A stretch of DNA of 64,000 nt from Marivivens donghaensis (GCF_023541015.1 NZ_JALNPR010000004.1:186001-250000), one strand, 5' to 3'; shown: positions 10,504 through 20,445, counted from the first letter of the stretch. Made by a program: numbers and translations. Notes: generated by a model from the letters alone, not told the origin.

Positions 10504-11836
10504 GCGTCAGCCCTTCGACCAAGAGCGATGGCACAACACGGCTTAGGTGTTGGCGAGCATCATTGGCGGGGGTGATCCGTTTGAGCATATCGATCAGGTT
10601 GCCCGCAATTGTGATCTCATTGACGGGGTAGGTGATTTCACCGTTCTCAATCCAGAAACCAGCGGCACCTCGGGAATAGTCGCCCGTGTTCGGGTTGATC
10701 GTTGAGCCAATAAAAGACGTCACCAGCAGTCCAGTGCCCATATCGCGGATGAGGTCGGCGCGAGACTTGTCGCCTTGGGTCAAGGCAACGTTCGTCACAG
10801 AGGGGCTGGGCGTTGAGGATGTGCCGCGTGCCGCATGTGCGTTGCTGGCCAGTCCGAGTTGCCGCGCTGTGGCGAGGTCGAGCGTCCATTCGGTTAGGAT
10901 ACCATTCTCTACAATCGCACGACGGGCTGTCGGCAGTCCTTCGGCGTCGAAGAGACGCGAGGCGCTCGCACGCGGGCGGTGCGGGTCCTCGATCAGCGAC
11001 AGACCTTCGGGGAGGACTTGTGTCCCTTTCAATCCACGTGCCCATGATGAACCACGTGCAATCATGCTGCCGTTTACCGCCTGCAAGAGGTGGGTGATCA
11101 GTGATGAAGAGATGCGTTCGTCCAATAGGATTGGATAGCTGCCTGTTTTGGGGCGGCGTGGGTTGAGGCGCTCAATCGCGCGTTCCCCTGCGGTGCGGCC
11201 AATGTCCGCCGCGTCGCGCATATCGGACTGGAAAATGCGGCTGTCATGATCGTAATCACGTTCCATCCCGCTGCCAGTTCCAGCGAGTGCGCCACAGGAA
11301 ATGCCACGGTCTGAACGCTCATATCCTGCCGCGAAGCCGTTCGTTGCAGCGATGTGAACGCGGCGATGGCTGTAGCCTGCGGATGCGCCGATCACTTGCT
11401 CTACGCCGCTGACGGCCAGTGCTGCCGCTTCGGCGCGGGCTGCATCGTCCTGTAGCATGGCGGGATCAGGCTCAGGCGTTGGGTCGAACAGCTCTAGTCT
11501 GCTGCTATCGATATCCGTGGCAAGTTGATCGACATCGGCCAACCCTGCATATCGATCTTCGGGGGCTACGCGGGCCATCGCAACTGCGCGCTCTGCCAAT
11601 TCGCGAAGCGCATCGGGGCGTGTGTCAGAGGTCGATACGCAGGCCTGCCGTTGGCCGACCAACACGCGCAAACCAACATCGACGCCTTCGGATCTTTCGG
11701 CGGACTCTAGGGCACCACCGCGAACATCGATGTGAACCGAAGTTCCATCAACGGCCAACGCATCGGCGCTATCGGCACCGCTTTTACGGGCGAGATCGAG
11801 AAGTAGGCTGGTCAGGTCAGAAAGCGATTTTGTCAT
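10490..11836 (-). CDS. pmbA: TldD/PmbA-family metalloprotease subunit PmbA (TldE)
   Basis: PmbA (TldE) pairs with TldD in a cytoplasmic metalloprotease that trims unfolded peptides. The 448-residue product fits TldE length. It has an N-terminal helical region, a central RGSSWARG-like segment, and the C-terminal GLLVTSFIGSTINPNTGDYS block followed by RGAAGFWIENGEI. The longer frame could begin at 11896, but the ATG at 11836 has AAGGTG at good spacing and matches family N-termini. The TldD partner is not in the window. It overlaps cysQ by 14 bp. Confidence 0.9.
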   Translation of the reverse strand: MTKSLSDLTSLLLDLARKSGADSADALAVDGTSVHIDVRGGALESAERSEGVDVGLRVLVGQRQACVSTSDTRPDALRELAERAVAMARVAPEDRYAGLADVDQLATDIDSSRLELFDPTPEPDPAMLQDDAARAEAAALAVSGVEQVIGASAGYSHRRVHIAATNGFAAGYERSDRGISCGALAGTGSGMERDYDHDSRIFQSDMRDAADIGRTAGERAIERLNPRRPKTGSYPILLDERISSSLITHLLQAVNGSMIARGSSWARGLKGTQVLPEGLSLIEDPHRPRASASRLFDAEGLPTARRAIVENGILTEWTLDLATARQLGLASNAHAARGTSSTPSPSVTNVALTQGDKSRADLIRDMGTGLLVTSFIGSTINPNTGDYSRGAAGFWIENGEITYPVNEITIAGNLIDMLKRITPANDARQHLSRVVPSLLVEGLTLAGD

Positions 11837-11935
11837 GGGCACACCTTTGGTCACCCATGACCTAGACCGCAGGGCCTGTCCCTGCAAGTCCGGCATGGTG
11901 TGCCCGCCCCAAAGTCACTGGGACGGGCTGTTGAT

Positions 11936-13435
11936 TTACTTGATACGTTGACCGTTCAGCATCACGTTGCCTTGGGCATTCATATCGATGGTTGTTTCGA
12001 TCTGATCGTCGCCAGTGGACTGGGTGAACATGCCCAACATCATCCGTGCGGTCATGATCTGATCACCGACGGGCAGACCCATTTGTTCGACCTTATCCAA
12101 GAGCCCATTGATGCCTTTGCCGACCAAAGACAGACTGCCTTCGGGGCGTGGGAAGCCGTCATAGGTTTGCAGATCGGTGTTATCAAAGGTGAAATCACCC
12201 GTCCCTGTAATCTCTGCGCCAGCAATGGCGAGTTTCAGGTTCTGAAGGGTCAGAGCGTGTAGTTCGCCAGGAACATCGGTTTGCTCAAGCGCGGCGGCTT
12301 GTTTCGGGTCCATTACGTCAAAGAATAGCTTTGCCGCGCCTGTCACAGCGACTTGGAAGGTGATCGGGTCGTGGGGCAGGATGCCCTGCGGGTCTGCCAT
12401 CATCCAAAGCATGTCGTTGAGGCCAAGGTCCGTAAGGGTGATCCCTGCCGCAAACGGAGCAGGTTCTTCGGTCTTAGCCAGAGGCATTTCAAAGCTCACA
12501 CCGTACTCTTCCGCGGTGATATCTAGCGGCAGCGGAACCTGCCCACCCATGGCTTGGAAGTTCAAACCTGTTGAGAGCGCAGCGAACGACATCGCGTCCT
12601 TATCCAAACCAAAGCTGAGGTGGCCAGACTCGGTCGCGCTTGCCATGTTGAGCGTGCCAGAACCATCCGTGACGCTGATGATGTATGTCGACGGGCCTGC
12701 GGTGTAATCGAACGACATCTCTGCACCGTCGATAAACATTGTCTCAGGCGATTTCTGGTCAAAATCAGTTGGCACGATCATGCTCGACGCAAGTGACATG
12801 CCCGTTGTTCGGCCGGACACGTTCATTTTCTCGAACTCTTCGTTCAGGTCGAAATACACGTCCATAGAGGACGCCGACACATCATAGCCGACAGTCTGTA
12901 GATCGCCGGTGAGGACGGAATAGACGCCCGACAATCCGTTGAGCTTGAGGCTTGCCTCAACCGGCACTGGTTTTCCGCCGTCGAACGCTTCTACCAGCTC
13001 AAGCAAATACGAATCCGCCGAGACATCGTAATTGATCGCGTCCGCGGTTCCGCTGGCGACCATATCAAAGTTGGCAACAGTGATGGAAATGGTCCCGTGG
13101 TTTTCGGCGAAGTTTTCCGAGTTGCCCATCGACATCTGGTATTGTTCAGGAATCATGACCGAAACAGTGCCATCGCCGTTTTCGGTCAGGCTAATCGGCC
13201 CCATCTCCGCTTTGATCGTAATGCCGTCCTGATCAGCATCGTATGTGGTGCTTTCGATCGTCAGTGTGTTGCCCGACATCGTTTCCGCACCGAATGTGAT
13301 CATATCGGTGCCGTACATCGCCATTTGGGACTTCCAATTGTCCCAAACCTCTTGGGCGGTAACATCTGCAAAAGCTGCGGGAGCGGTGAACAGTGTGGCA
13401 AGGCAAACGCTTGCGCCAAATTTTCTAGTATTCAT
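11936..13435 (-). CDS. DUF2125 exported protein
   Basis: A 499-residue exported protein of the DUF2125 type. It starts with a clear signal peptide (MNTRKFGASVCLATLF, cleavage probably after AFA) and continues as a beta-rich, low-cysteine protein with repeated FDMV, LKLNGLSGVY and LNGQRI-like strands. Function is unknown; outer-membrane or periplasmic location is inferred from the signal. The ATG at 13435 follows AAAGGA with an 8-base spacer, which is better than the upstream in-frame start at 13480. It is a single gene between pmbA (100 bp away) and the divergent SDR gene. Confidence 0.78.
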   Translation of the reverse strand: MNTRKFGASVCLATLFTAPAAFADVTAQEVWDNWKSQMAMYGTDMITFGAETMSGNTLTIESTTYDADQDGITIKAEMGPISLTENGDGTVSVMIPEQYQMSMGNSENFAENHGTISITVANFDMVASGTADAINYDVSADSYLLELVEAFDGGKPVPVEASLKLNGLSGVYSVLTGDLQTVGYDVSASSMDVYFDLNEEFEKMNVSGRTTGMSLASSMIVPTDFDQKSPETMFIDGAEMSFDYTAGPSTYIISVTDGSGTLNMASATESGHLSFGLDKDAMSFAALSTGLNFQAMGGQVPLPLDITAEEYGVSFEMPLAKTEEPAPFAAGITLTDLGLNDMLWMMADPQGILPHDPITFQVAVTGAAKLFFDVMDPKQAAALEQTDVPGELHALTLQNLKLAIAGAEITGTGDFTFDNTDLQTYDGFPRPEGSLSLVGKGINGLLDKVEQMGLPVGDQIMTARMMLGMFTQSTGDDQIETTIDMNAQGNVMLNGQRIK

Positions 13436-13560
13436 GGTGGGTATCCTTTCCCAGACAACTCTTGAAAAATGTTTTGCCATTAAAGTGTCATGGCAGTGAT
13501 CACTTATGTCTAAAAGTAACCATTCAGTCGGCTGCGATAAAGATGACGGAGAAAGAAAAC

Positions 13561-14310
13561 ATGAAGATGACAGGCAAAACGGTCGTTATTACAGGTGCCA
13601 GCCGAGGCATTGGTGAGGCTGCAGCACGAGAATTTGCGGAAAAAGGCGCGAATGTTGTTCTCTTGGCGCGCGATGCGGATCGGATTGCAGCAATCGCCAC
13701 AGAGATCGGGGAGACTGCGTTGGCCATTCCTTGCGATGTTACGTCATTCGAGGCCGTGAAGTCTGCCATTGATCGCACGCTTTCGCAGTTCGGCAGCATC
13801 GACGTTCTTGTCAATAATGCGGGCGTCATTGCGCCAATGGCACCGCTTGCCGAGGCCGACGTGGATCAGTGGGGCCTTGCCGTCGATGTGAACCTCAAAG
13901 GCGTGTTTCATGGTGCACGCGCCGTATTGCCCAGCATGATTGCAAAAGGGTGCGGGACCATTTTGAACATCTCTTCGGGCGCTGCGCATAACCCGTACGA
14001 AGTTTGGTCAGCCTACTGTGCGTCTAAGGCCGGAGCCTACATGTTGACCCGCCACATCGACCTTGAATATCGGGCCGCAGGTATCCGCGCGTTGGGCTTG
14101 TCTCCTGGTACAGTGGCGACCCAAATGCAGCGTGATATCAAATCGTCTGGTCTGGGTCCTGTAGCGGAACTCGAATGGTCTGATCACATTCCACCCGAAT
14201 GGCCGGCCAAGGCTTTGGTTTGGATGTGCGGCGAAGAGGCCGATGTTTATCTAGGGCAGGATGTGAAACTAAGAGATCCTGAAATACGCAAGGCTATAGG
14301 TGTGGCATGA
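13561..14310 (+). CDS. Short-chain dehydrogenase/reductase (SDR)
   Basis: A 249-residue NAD(P)-dependent oxidoreductase of the classical SDR family. It shows the cofactor site TGASRGIGEAA at the N-terminus, VNNAG in the middle, and the catalytic Ser-Tyr-Lys set in ISSGAA and YCASKAG. The substrate is not predictable. The ATG at 13561 is preceded by ACGGAG; an ATG six codons earlier is also possible. It overlaps the crotonase gene by 4 bp (ATGA), so the two probably act in one fatty-acyl or carboxylic-acid pathway. Confidence 0.88.
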   Translation: MKMTGKTVVITGASRGIGEAAAREFAEKGANVVLLARDADRIAAIATEIGETALAIPCDVTSFEAVKSAIDRTLSQFGSIDVLVNNAGVIAPMAPLAEADVDQWGLAVDVNLKGVFHGARAVLPSMIAKGCGTILNISSGAAHNPYEVWSAYCASKAGAYMLTRHIDLEYRAAGIRALGLSPGTVATQMQRDIKSSGLGPVAELEWSDHIPPEWPAKALVWMCGEEADVYLGQDVKLRDPEIRKAIGVA

Positions 14311-14915
14311 TCCGTTTTGACCAAGAGGGCGATCTTTGGATCGCCACGATTGACCGCCAAGAGAAAGCGAATTCTCTGACCGAGGAGATGCTGACCCAAC
14401 TGGCGGAATTTGCGGAATCTGCGACCGCTGCCAAGGTGTTCGTTATCACGGGCGCAGGCAAGGTATTCAGCGCAGGTGCCGACTTGGATGAGGCCCGCGC
14501 AGGATTGGCCACTAGTCCTGTTTGGGAACGCCTTTCAGGTGCGATTGCCGCACTGCCGTGCATGACGATTGCCGCGCTCAACGGCACTTTGGCTGGCGGT
14601 GCCTTTGGGATGGCTCTGGCATGTGATCTGCGGATTTCGGTTCCGACGGCAAAGTTCTTTTATCCTGTCATGAAGCTTGGTTTTTTGCCGCAGCCGTCTG
14701 ACCCGAAACGGATGGCTGCACTACTCGGCCCAAGCCGCGCGAAACTGATCCTAATGGGCGGTCAAAAGATCACTGCTGATGAGGCGTTGTCCTTTGGTCT
14801 GGTCGATCGATTGGTCGAGGTTGATAACTTGATGTCCATGGTCCGCGAGATCGCTACAGATGCGTTGGAAGCAAAGCCAAGCCATATTGCGGGCATCAAA
14901 GGTCTTGTCGGTTAA
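14307..14915 (+). CDS. Enoyl-CoA hydratase/isomerase (crotonase) family, lacking the usual catalytic glutamates
   Basis: A 202-residue crotonase-fold protein, shorter than typical hydratases (about 260). It retains the oxyanion-hole segments FSAGADL and NGTLAGGAFGM. The two glutamates used by enoyl-CoA hydratase appear absent: the first is replaced in GGAFGMALACD, where GGGCELAMMCD is usual, and the second in YPVMKLG, where QPE is usual. It could be an isomerase, a thioesterase-like or dehydrating crotonase, or catalytically altered. Translational coupling to the SDR by an ATGA overlap is clear. Confidence 0.8.
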   Translation: MIRFDQEGDLWIATIDRQEKANSLTEEMLTQLAEFAESATAAKVFVITGAGKVFSAGADLDEARAGLATSPVWERLSGAIAALPCMTIAALNGTLAGGAFGMALACDLRISVPTAKFFYPVMKLGFLPQPSDPKRMAALLGPSRAKLILMGGQKITADEALSFGLVDRLVEVDNLMSMVREIATDALEAKPSHIAGIKGLVG

Positions 14916-14985
14916 TCACCAGTAGTTGGAACCTGACCTGCCCCATGTTACCCGTCGGTTAAGTGTTTTCGGACGGAGCAGACAT

Positions 14986-16155
14986 TTGGCAAAGGCATTG
15001 GTAATCGGTGCGGGTCCTGCGGGCCTGATGGCGGCGGATGTTCTGTCGGCTGATGGGCATTCCGTGTTGATCGCCGATGCGATGCCGTCTCCCGCGCGCA
15101 AATTTCTGATGGCGGGTAAATCAGGTTTGAACTTGACCAAAGTTGGGGCTGGGTTCCTAGAAGCCTACGGTGACATTCCGGCCTCGATGGTTGCAGCTTT
15201 GTCTGCGTTCGGCCCTGACCAAGTGATTGAGTGGGCAAATGGGCTTGGCCAAGAGGTATTCATAGGCTCGACTGGGCGTGTGTTCCCCGTGGTGATGAAG
15301 GCGTCACCGTTGCTGCGGGCGTGGCTAAAGCGATTGGATGCGCAGCAGGTTAAGTTGCAAACACGGTGGCGATGGACAGGTTGGGACGGTGACGATTGGC
15401 TATTCGAGACGCCCGATGGCTCTCAGTCGGTTTCGGCAGACATCGTGATCCTCGCCCTCGGTGGTGCGAGTTGGGCGCGGCTTGGGTCTGATGGGCTATG
15501 GGCTGAACAATTCCCTGACAATATCGCGCCGTTCAAACCCGCCAACATGGGGTTTATCGTTTCATGGTCGGACCACATGACGGCCCATTTCGGGGCGCCT
15601 GTTAAGGGGTGCACGCTTATAGCAGGTGACCACAGAACCAGCGGAGAATTCGTGATCTCGTCTCGTGGGATCGAAGGCGGTGGGATTTATACGATCTCGG
15701 CTGCAGTACGTGATGGCGCACCATTGATTATCGACTTGTTACCATCGCTAACCGTTGAGGACATCCGGCAAAAGCTCTCTCGGAAAGGCAAAGAGTCACT
15801 CTCGAATGTCCTCCGTAAAACGTTTCGCCTTGATCCAGTGAAAATTGCCCTCTTGAATGAATTTGGTCGTCCATTCCCTGATGATCTGGCGACTTTGATT
15901 AAAAACCTCCCCATTCGGCACGATGGTCCTCGTCCAATGGATGAGGCAATTTCTGTCGCGGGTGGGCTGAGGTTCGACGCTCTGGACAATGGTTTGATGA
16001 TGCGGGACCGCGCGGGCGTGTTTTGTGTTGGCGAAATGCTCGATTGGGAAGCACCCACGGGCGGGTATTTGATCACAGGATGTCTGGCAACGGGGAGACA
16101 TGCTGCGCTGGCGGCGATTGATTATGCGGCGCAGCTCGACGTGGGCGGGCACTAG
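14986..16155 (+). CDS. FAD-dependent oxidoreductase, HI0933/BaiN-like (TIGR03862 type)
   Basis: A 389-residue flavoprotein with an N-terminal dinucleotide-binding motif VIGAGPAGLMAADVL and the GKSGLNLTK segment specific to the HI0933 family (Pfam NAD_binding_9/HI0933-like). The C-terminus has the FCVGEMLDWEAPTGGYLI block with the second FAD-contact motif. Its substrate is unknown. The frame is open from a TTG at 14926. I prefer the TTG at 14986 because CGGAG precedes it with normal spacing and the FAD motif then begins within 10 residues. No ATG is available near the N-terminus. Confidence 0.85.
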   Translation: MAKALVIGAGPAGLMAADVLSADGHSVLIADAMPSPARKFLMAGKSGLNLTKVGAGFLEAYGDIPASMVAALSAFGPDQVIEWANGLGQEVFIGSTGRVFPVVMKASPLLRAWLKRLDAQQVKLQTRWRWTGWDGDDWLFETPDGSQSVSADIVILALGGASWARLGSDGLWAEQFPDNIAPFKPANMGFIVSWSDHMTAHFGAPVKGCTLIAGDHRTSGEFVISSRGIEGGGIYTISAAVRDGAPLIIDLLPSLTVEDIRQKLSRKGKESLSNVLRKTFRLDPVKIALLNEFGRPFPDDLATLIKNLPIRHDGPRPMDEAISVAGGLRFDALDNGLMMRDRAGVFCVGEMLDWEAPTGGYLITGCLATGRHAALAAIDYAAQLDVGGH

Positions 16156-16320
16156 CCGACCTGTTTGAGGTGGCTTGGGACCAGCAATTTTCGTTCACGA
16201 GAAAAGCCCAAGATGGATGCAGTTTCGCAACCCTAAGAGATTACTCGCATCAAGACTTCATGCGATGTTTGTATTTTAGGTTTCGAAAGGTAGAAGAACT
16301 CTGAATTTAGGAGAGTTTTA

Positions 16321-18438
16321 ATGACTGTTTTGCGCGGATTGCTCGCACTGACGGCCTCGGTTGTTGGGTCAACCACAGTAATGGCGCAGGATTGGCGTCC
16401 TGAGTATTCGATGTATGGGACGATCGGCATCATTGAAATGCCATCCGCTTTGTCCGCGCAGGATGCAGATCTATCGAGCCAGATATCGGCCTTCGAAGAT
16501 CAAACCCGCGTGTCTATCACTTTTCAGATTTTGCCGAGGTTGTCGGGGACTTTCCGCTATTCGATCATCCCTGAATACACTGGCGTGGATACAGCTTCGA
16601 CCTACGATCGCAGCTTTGACCTGCAATATCGTTTGAGAGATGAATCCGAATGGCTCCCCGCTGTTGCTGTCGGGCTGCGCGACTTTATGGGAACAGGGCT
16701 ACTTACTTCTGAGTACGTCGTCGGAACAAAAACAATTGGCACCAATTTGCGGGCGACAGCTGGTATCAGTTGGGGCCGAATGGGGAGCTATAACGGCTTT
16801 ACCAACCCGCTCGGCGCGATTGCGAGCGCAATGGAGACGCGTCCGTCGCGCAGCAGTATATATGGCAGAGGTGGTGTTCCTGCATATGACCTCTATTTTC
16901 GTGGTGACGCCGCATTGTTCGGTGGGGTCGAATGGCAGATTAACCCTTCGCTGACTTTCGCGGCTGAGTATTCTTCAGATGCCTACGAGCGCGAAGTAGC
17001 CAACGGGACGTTCGACCATAAGTCGCCGCTCAACTTTGGTCTCAAATATCACCCGAACGAAAACTATGAACTTGGCATTTACGCGCTCTAAGGTAGCGAA
17101 ATCGGTGTCACGGCTACTTCGGTTTTGAACCCAAACCGCCGTCCTGCGGTTGGCGGTTACGATACCGCACCGATGCCAGTCGTCGTTCGGCCAGAGGATT
17201 TGCGAGCTGCACGGACATGGGATCGGTCAGTGTTGCCAGATGAGTCCATTCAGACCGCTCTTGTTGAGGCACTGGGGCAAGACGGGATTGTTGTTCAAGG
17301 CATTGAACTCACTGATACTTCGATCCGACTTCGATATGAGAACACGCAATACCGATCCGAGGCACAGGCCGTCGGGCGTATTTCGCGCGTTTTCACCTAT
17401 GCGCTCCCTCCGTCGATTGAAACTTTCATCTTCGAGCCAACCCGATTGGGCGTTCCGACTTCTACGACGACGATCACACGGAGTGATTTGGAGAGCCTTG
17501 AAAACCAAATCGGGTCTGCCGAAGCAATTTATGCTCGGGCTGATGTGACAGAGGCGATGGTTGGAGATGATTCCGATCTTGTTCCGACCCAAACGAGTAA
17601 CTTTAAGTGGGGCATCATGCCGTACGGAGAGTTGACGCTTTTCGACAGCCGGAACCCTGCAACCGTCGAAGTCGGTATTGAAGCGGCGATGCGTTACGAA
17701 ATTCGGCCCAACATTGTCGTTGCGGGTTCAATTCGTAAATCGGTCTACGACAACCGGATCGACAATCCCTCGATTTCGGCTTCGACGATCGAACCCGTTC
17801 GTCGTTATGCGCCCTATTATGCTGACCAGGGTGATGGTGGGATCGATTACCTCACGTTTGCTTGGTATGGGCGTCCCGCCTCGGAACTCTATTCACGGGT
17901 AACCTTCGGTTATCTCGAGCCTATGTTCGGCGGTATTTCGACAGAGCTACTCTGGAGGCCAGTCGATAGCGACCTCGCATTTGGGGTTGAGTTGAACTAC
18001 ACCGCGCAGCGCGATTTTGATCAGGGCCTCGGGTTCCAAGACTACAATGTCATCACGGGTCATCTGTCTGCCTATTGGGCAATGCAAAATGACTTCCACC
18101 TTCAAGTTGATGCTGGTCGGTATTTGGCCGGAGATTGGGGTGCAACCGTTTCCGTGGATCGTGAGTTCCAAAACGGCTGGCGGATCGGGGCCTATGCAAC
18201 CTTTACCGATGTTCCGTTTGAAGACTTTGGTGAGGGATCGTTCGACAAAGGTATTCGTCTGACCATTCCGATGGATTGGGCAACGGGTATGCCGTCAACG
18301 CAGTTGGTTGATACTCGATTGAGCTCGCTTACACGTGACGGCGGCGCGCGGCTTGATGTCGATGGGCGACTTTACGATGCAATTCGGTCTGGCGACATTT
18401 CAGACTTTGGTGATTCTTGGGGACGGTTCTGGCGATGA
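16321..18438 (+). pseudogene. yjbH: YjbH-family outer-membrane exopolysaccharide protein, interrupted by an in-frame TAA
   Basis: YjbH/GfcD proteins are large outer-membrane beta-barrel proteins of about 700 residues needed for exopolysaccharide export. The reading frame from ATG 16321 (SD TAGGAGAG) encodes a signal peptide and the first 256 residues, then meets TAA at 17089-17091. The same frame stays open afterwards and encodes the remainder to 18438; the total of 705 codons equals a normal YjbH. Flanking residues GIYAL and GSEIGVTAT join smoothly across the stop, so one nonsense change (probably from a Tyr codon) explains it, not a frameshift. A separate downstream start (TTG at 17125) is possible but has no obvious SD. 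It could be a real null allele, read-through, or a sequencing error. Confidence 0.82.
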
Positions 18439-19076
18439 GAAATCTACTTAAATTTGTCGCATTTTCAGCGCTCGTTGCCTGCGGGCCTTTGGCCCAAGGA
18501 AACACGGCTTCGAAAGTTTCGGCAGCGGTTAAGTCACGCTTTAACCAACCTGATGTAGAGGCCATTCCAACCTACACTTTCGCCGATCTAACTGCCTCGG
18601 AAACACCTGTTATCTTGGCTGCCGTTCCGTCGTTGGAGGTTGCAGACATCTTTCAAAAGATCGGGTCCAACGGAAATCAAGAGACATGGATTTCGTCTAT
18701 TGGGATGACTATCACGCTTGAGAACGGTATTGTCGTAGCGACGCGTGGATTTGGCGAAGACATCTACGCAGCTGATACTCGCGGACTTTCGGCGGCTTTG
18801 CGCCGTGGTGTAGGAACTTATTCCCGCCGTATCGAACAACTCGATTCTTCGGATGAAGTTATCCGAATAGAATTCTCATGTGAGCTTGAAACGGTCGGAC
18901 AGGATCAAGTCACGATCCTTGACCGTAGCTTTGGGGCAACAAAATTGCAGGAGACCTGCCGAAGCGAAGACGTCGCATTCGCCAATTATTATTGGGTGAA
19001 TGGGTACCGCGACGTTGTTCAATCACAGCAATGGCTTGGCAAAAGCGTCGGACATGCCACAACACAGCAATTTTAA
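18435..19076 (+). CDS. yjbF: YjbF/GfcB-family lipoprotein
   Basis: A 213-residue predicted lipoprotein with a short signal and a lipobox ending ALVAC-G near residue 16. In E. coli the yjbEFGH and gfc operons pair such lipoproteins with a YjbH-type barrel for exopolysaccharide secretion. The ATG overlaps the yjbH stop codon (ATGA), so translation depends on ribosomes finishing the 3' part of yjbH. The internal stop in yjbH might therefore lower its expression. No YjbG (GfcC) gene is seen here. Confidence 0.75.
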   Translation: MRNLLKFVAFSALVACGPLAQGNTASKVSAAVKSRFNQPDVEAIPTYTFADLTASETPVILAAVPSLEVADIFQKIGSNGNQETWISSIGMTITLENGIVVATRGFGEDIYAADTRGLSAALRRGVGTYSRRIEQLDSSDEVIRIEFSCELETVGQDQVTILDRSFGATKLQETCRSEDVAFANYYWVNGYRDVVQSQQWLGKSVGHATTQQF

Positions 19077-19159
19077 GAACAATTCAAAGTTGAAAGTTGA
19101 TTGTGAGGTTTTTTCGAGGTATTCAAAGCGTAGTTTGGTATTCAATTGGAGCATATCTA

Positions 19160-19369
19160 ATTCGTAAAGTATTTCTCGCAGCGGCTGTTGCCGTAGTTGC
19201 AGCAACCTCTGCTCACGCTGGTGGCATGAACGCTGTTGTTCAACAGCCAGTTAACACTGGTGTTGTTGCCGTGGCACCGAAGCCAGGCCTGTCGAAGTTT
19301 GTACTTCCACTGCTGGCACTTGGCGCAATTGCTGCAGTTGCTGGTTCGTCTTCTTCTTCGGGCACCTAA
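19160..19369 (+). CDS. Small exported YjbE-like protein, probable ATT start
   Basis: The mature-looking product has a compact signal peptide (IRKVFLAAAVAVVAATSAHA), a short Val/Pro-rich stretch, a hydrophobic segment and a Ser/Gly tail, which resembles YjbE of exopolysaccharide operons. No ATG or GTG stands before the signal peptide. GGAG at 19148-19151 is eight bases before an in-frame ATT (19160), which would give a 69-residue protein with an ideal signal peptide. The other option is a TTG at 19097 that would add a 21-residue leader and has no SD. Located 83 bp after yjbF and before a strong terminator, so it ends the cluster. Confidence 0.6.
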   Translation: MRKVFLAAAVAVVAATSAHAGGMNAVVQQPVNTGVVAVAPKPGLSKFVLPLLALGAIAAVAGSSSSSGT

Positions 19370-19393
19370 TCGGTCCGAATAGAGTTACGAAAG

Positions 19394-19420
19394 GGGCGGG
19401 CCAATGGTCCGCCCTTTTTA
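19394..19420 (+). terminator. Rho-independent terminator of the yjb-like cluster
   Basis: GGGCGGGCC (19394-19402) pairs with GGTCCGCCC (19406-19414), with one G-U pair, around an AAT loop, followed by TTTTTATTTT. It lies immediately before the convergent holA stop. Confidence 0.88.
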
Positions 19421-19422
19421 TT

Positions 19423-20445
19423 TTACCGCTTCCCCATCATCGCGAGGCGGACCAAAGCACGCTCCATCAAGGCTTGCTGTGGGGCCTTTGAAGATGAACG
19501 CAGTGTCAGGTCAGTCGTCAGCAGCTCGCTCAAAGCGCGTTCTAGTCGATCACGACCCCATGTGCTGGCTTGTCGAAGGATTGCGTCACGACGAGGGCCG
19601 AACACTGGTGGTCTAAGTCGCCCAATCCCCGATGACGGTCCCCCAGGGTCCGATGCGACTGTGTGCAGAGCGCGAAAATGACGGTTCGCGTTGATGCACA
19701 AGCCTGTCGGATTGACGCCCTGCGCATAAAGCCTGCGCAGCAATGGCGCTATCAATTGTGGCTGCCCATCGGCCACCACTTTGAGCAAATCATCGACGCC
19801 AGCCTCTGCAGATTGTGGTCGACAGGCATCGACATCGTCGACGTTTAACTCGCTGCTATCGTTGAGTTTGTAGAGGCCCAGCTTCTCAATGGTCTGCCGA
19901 AAATCACCGGGATCAAGAGTACGCGACAACGCGACGATAGCGTCCATCGCGTCGCGTCCAATCGCCTTAAGTCCTGCTGCGGCAAGGCTGGCTTCGATTT
20001 CGTCGCGGGCAGGTGGATCGTCATAGATCCCGATCGCGAAGGCGTTCGGGTGGGCTTCGAAATATTTACGTAACGACGACTTTGCCGTGAGCGAACCCGC
20101 TGTCACGATCACTTGCGCATCGCCATCCCTCCAATCCGACATTGCGACGCGGATCGTTTCTGCCAGACCGTCGGCGGCGTCTTCAACTAAAACCGCGCGT
20201 TGTCCTGGGAAGAAACCTTGGGATTTGATTGCATCGTTCAGAAGGGCGCCGTCTTTACGTAAATCGGCAGCGGCTATGCGAGTGAAACGCATTTCTGCTT
20301 CGCCTTGTGGTCCGACGAGGGCATCGACGACTTCTTTGCGGCGGAGAGCCACGCGCATGCCGTCGGTGCCATAAATCAGTAGGCCAGCCTTGCCGGGGTC
20401 TGGTTTCCGGAAGTAGCCAGACGCTTCGCGCGCACCTAATTTCAT
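19423..20445 (-). CDS. holA: DNA polymerase III delta subunit
   Basis: The delta subunit opens the beta sliding clamp as part of the clamp loader. The 340-residue protein has HolA features: LLIYGTDGMRVALRR near the N-terminus, a central AAA-like fold with SLTAKSSLRKYFE, and the C-terminal helical LLRRLYAQG and RHFRALH segments. Length is normal. Its ATG overlaps the lptE stop by 4 bp (20442-20445), so leuS-lptE-holA forms a minus-strand operon. The leuS-lptE-holA order is also found in other proteobacteria. Confidence 0.92.
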   Translation of the reverse strand: MKLGAREASGYFRKPDPGKAGLLIYGTDGMRVALRRKEVVDALVGPQGEAEMRFTRIAAADLRKDGALLNDAIKSQGFFPGQRAVLVEDAADGLAETIRVAMSDWRDGDAQVIVTAGSLTAKSSLRKYFEAHPNAFAIGIYDDPPARDEIEASLAAAGLKAIGRDAMDAIVALSRTLDPGDFRQTIEKLGLYKLNDSSELNVDDVDACRPQSAEAGVDDLLKVVADGQPQLIAPLLRRLYAQGVNPTGLCINANRHFRALHTVASDPGGPSSGIGRLRPPVFGPRRDAILRQASTWGRDRLERALSELLTTDLTLRSSSKAPQQALMERALVRLAMMGKR

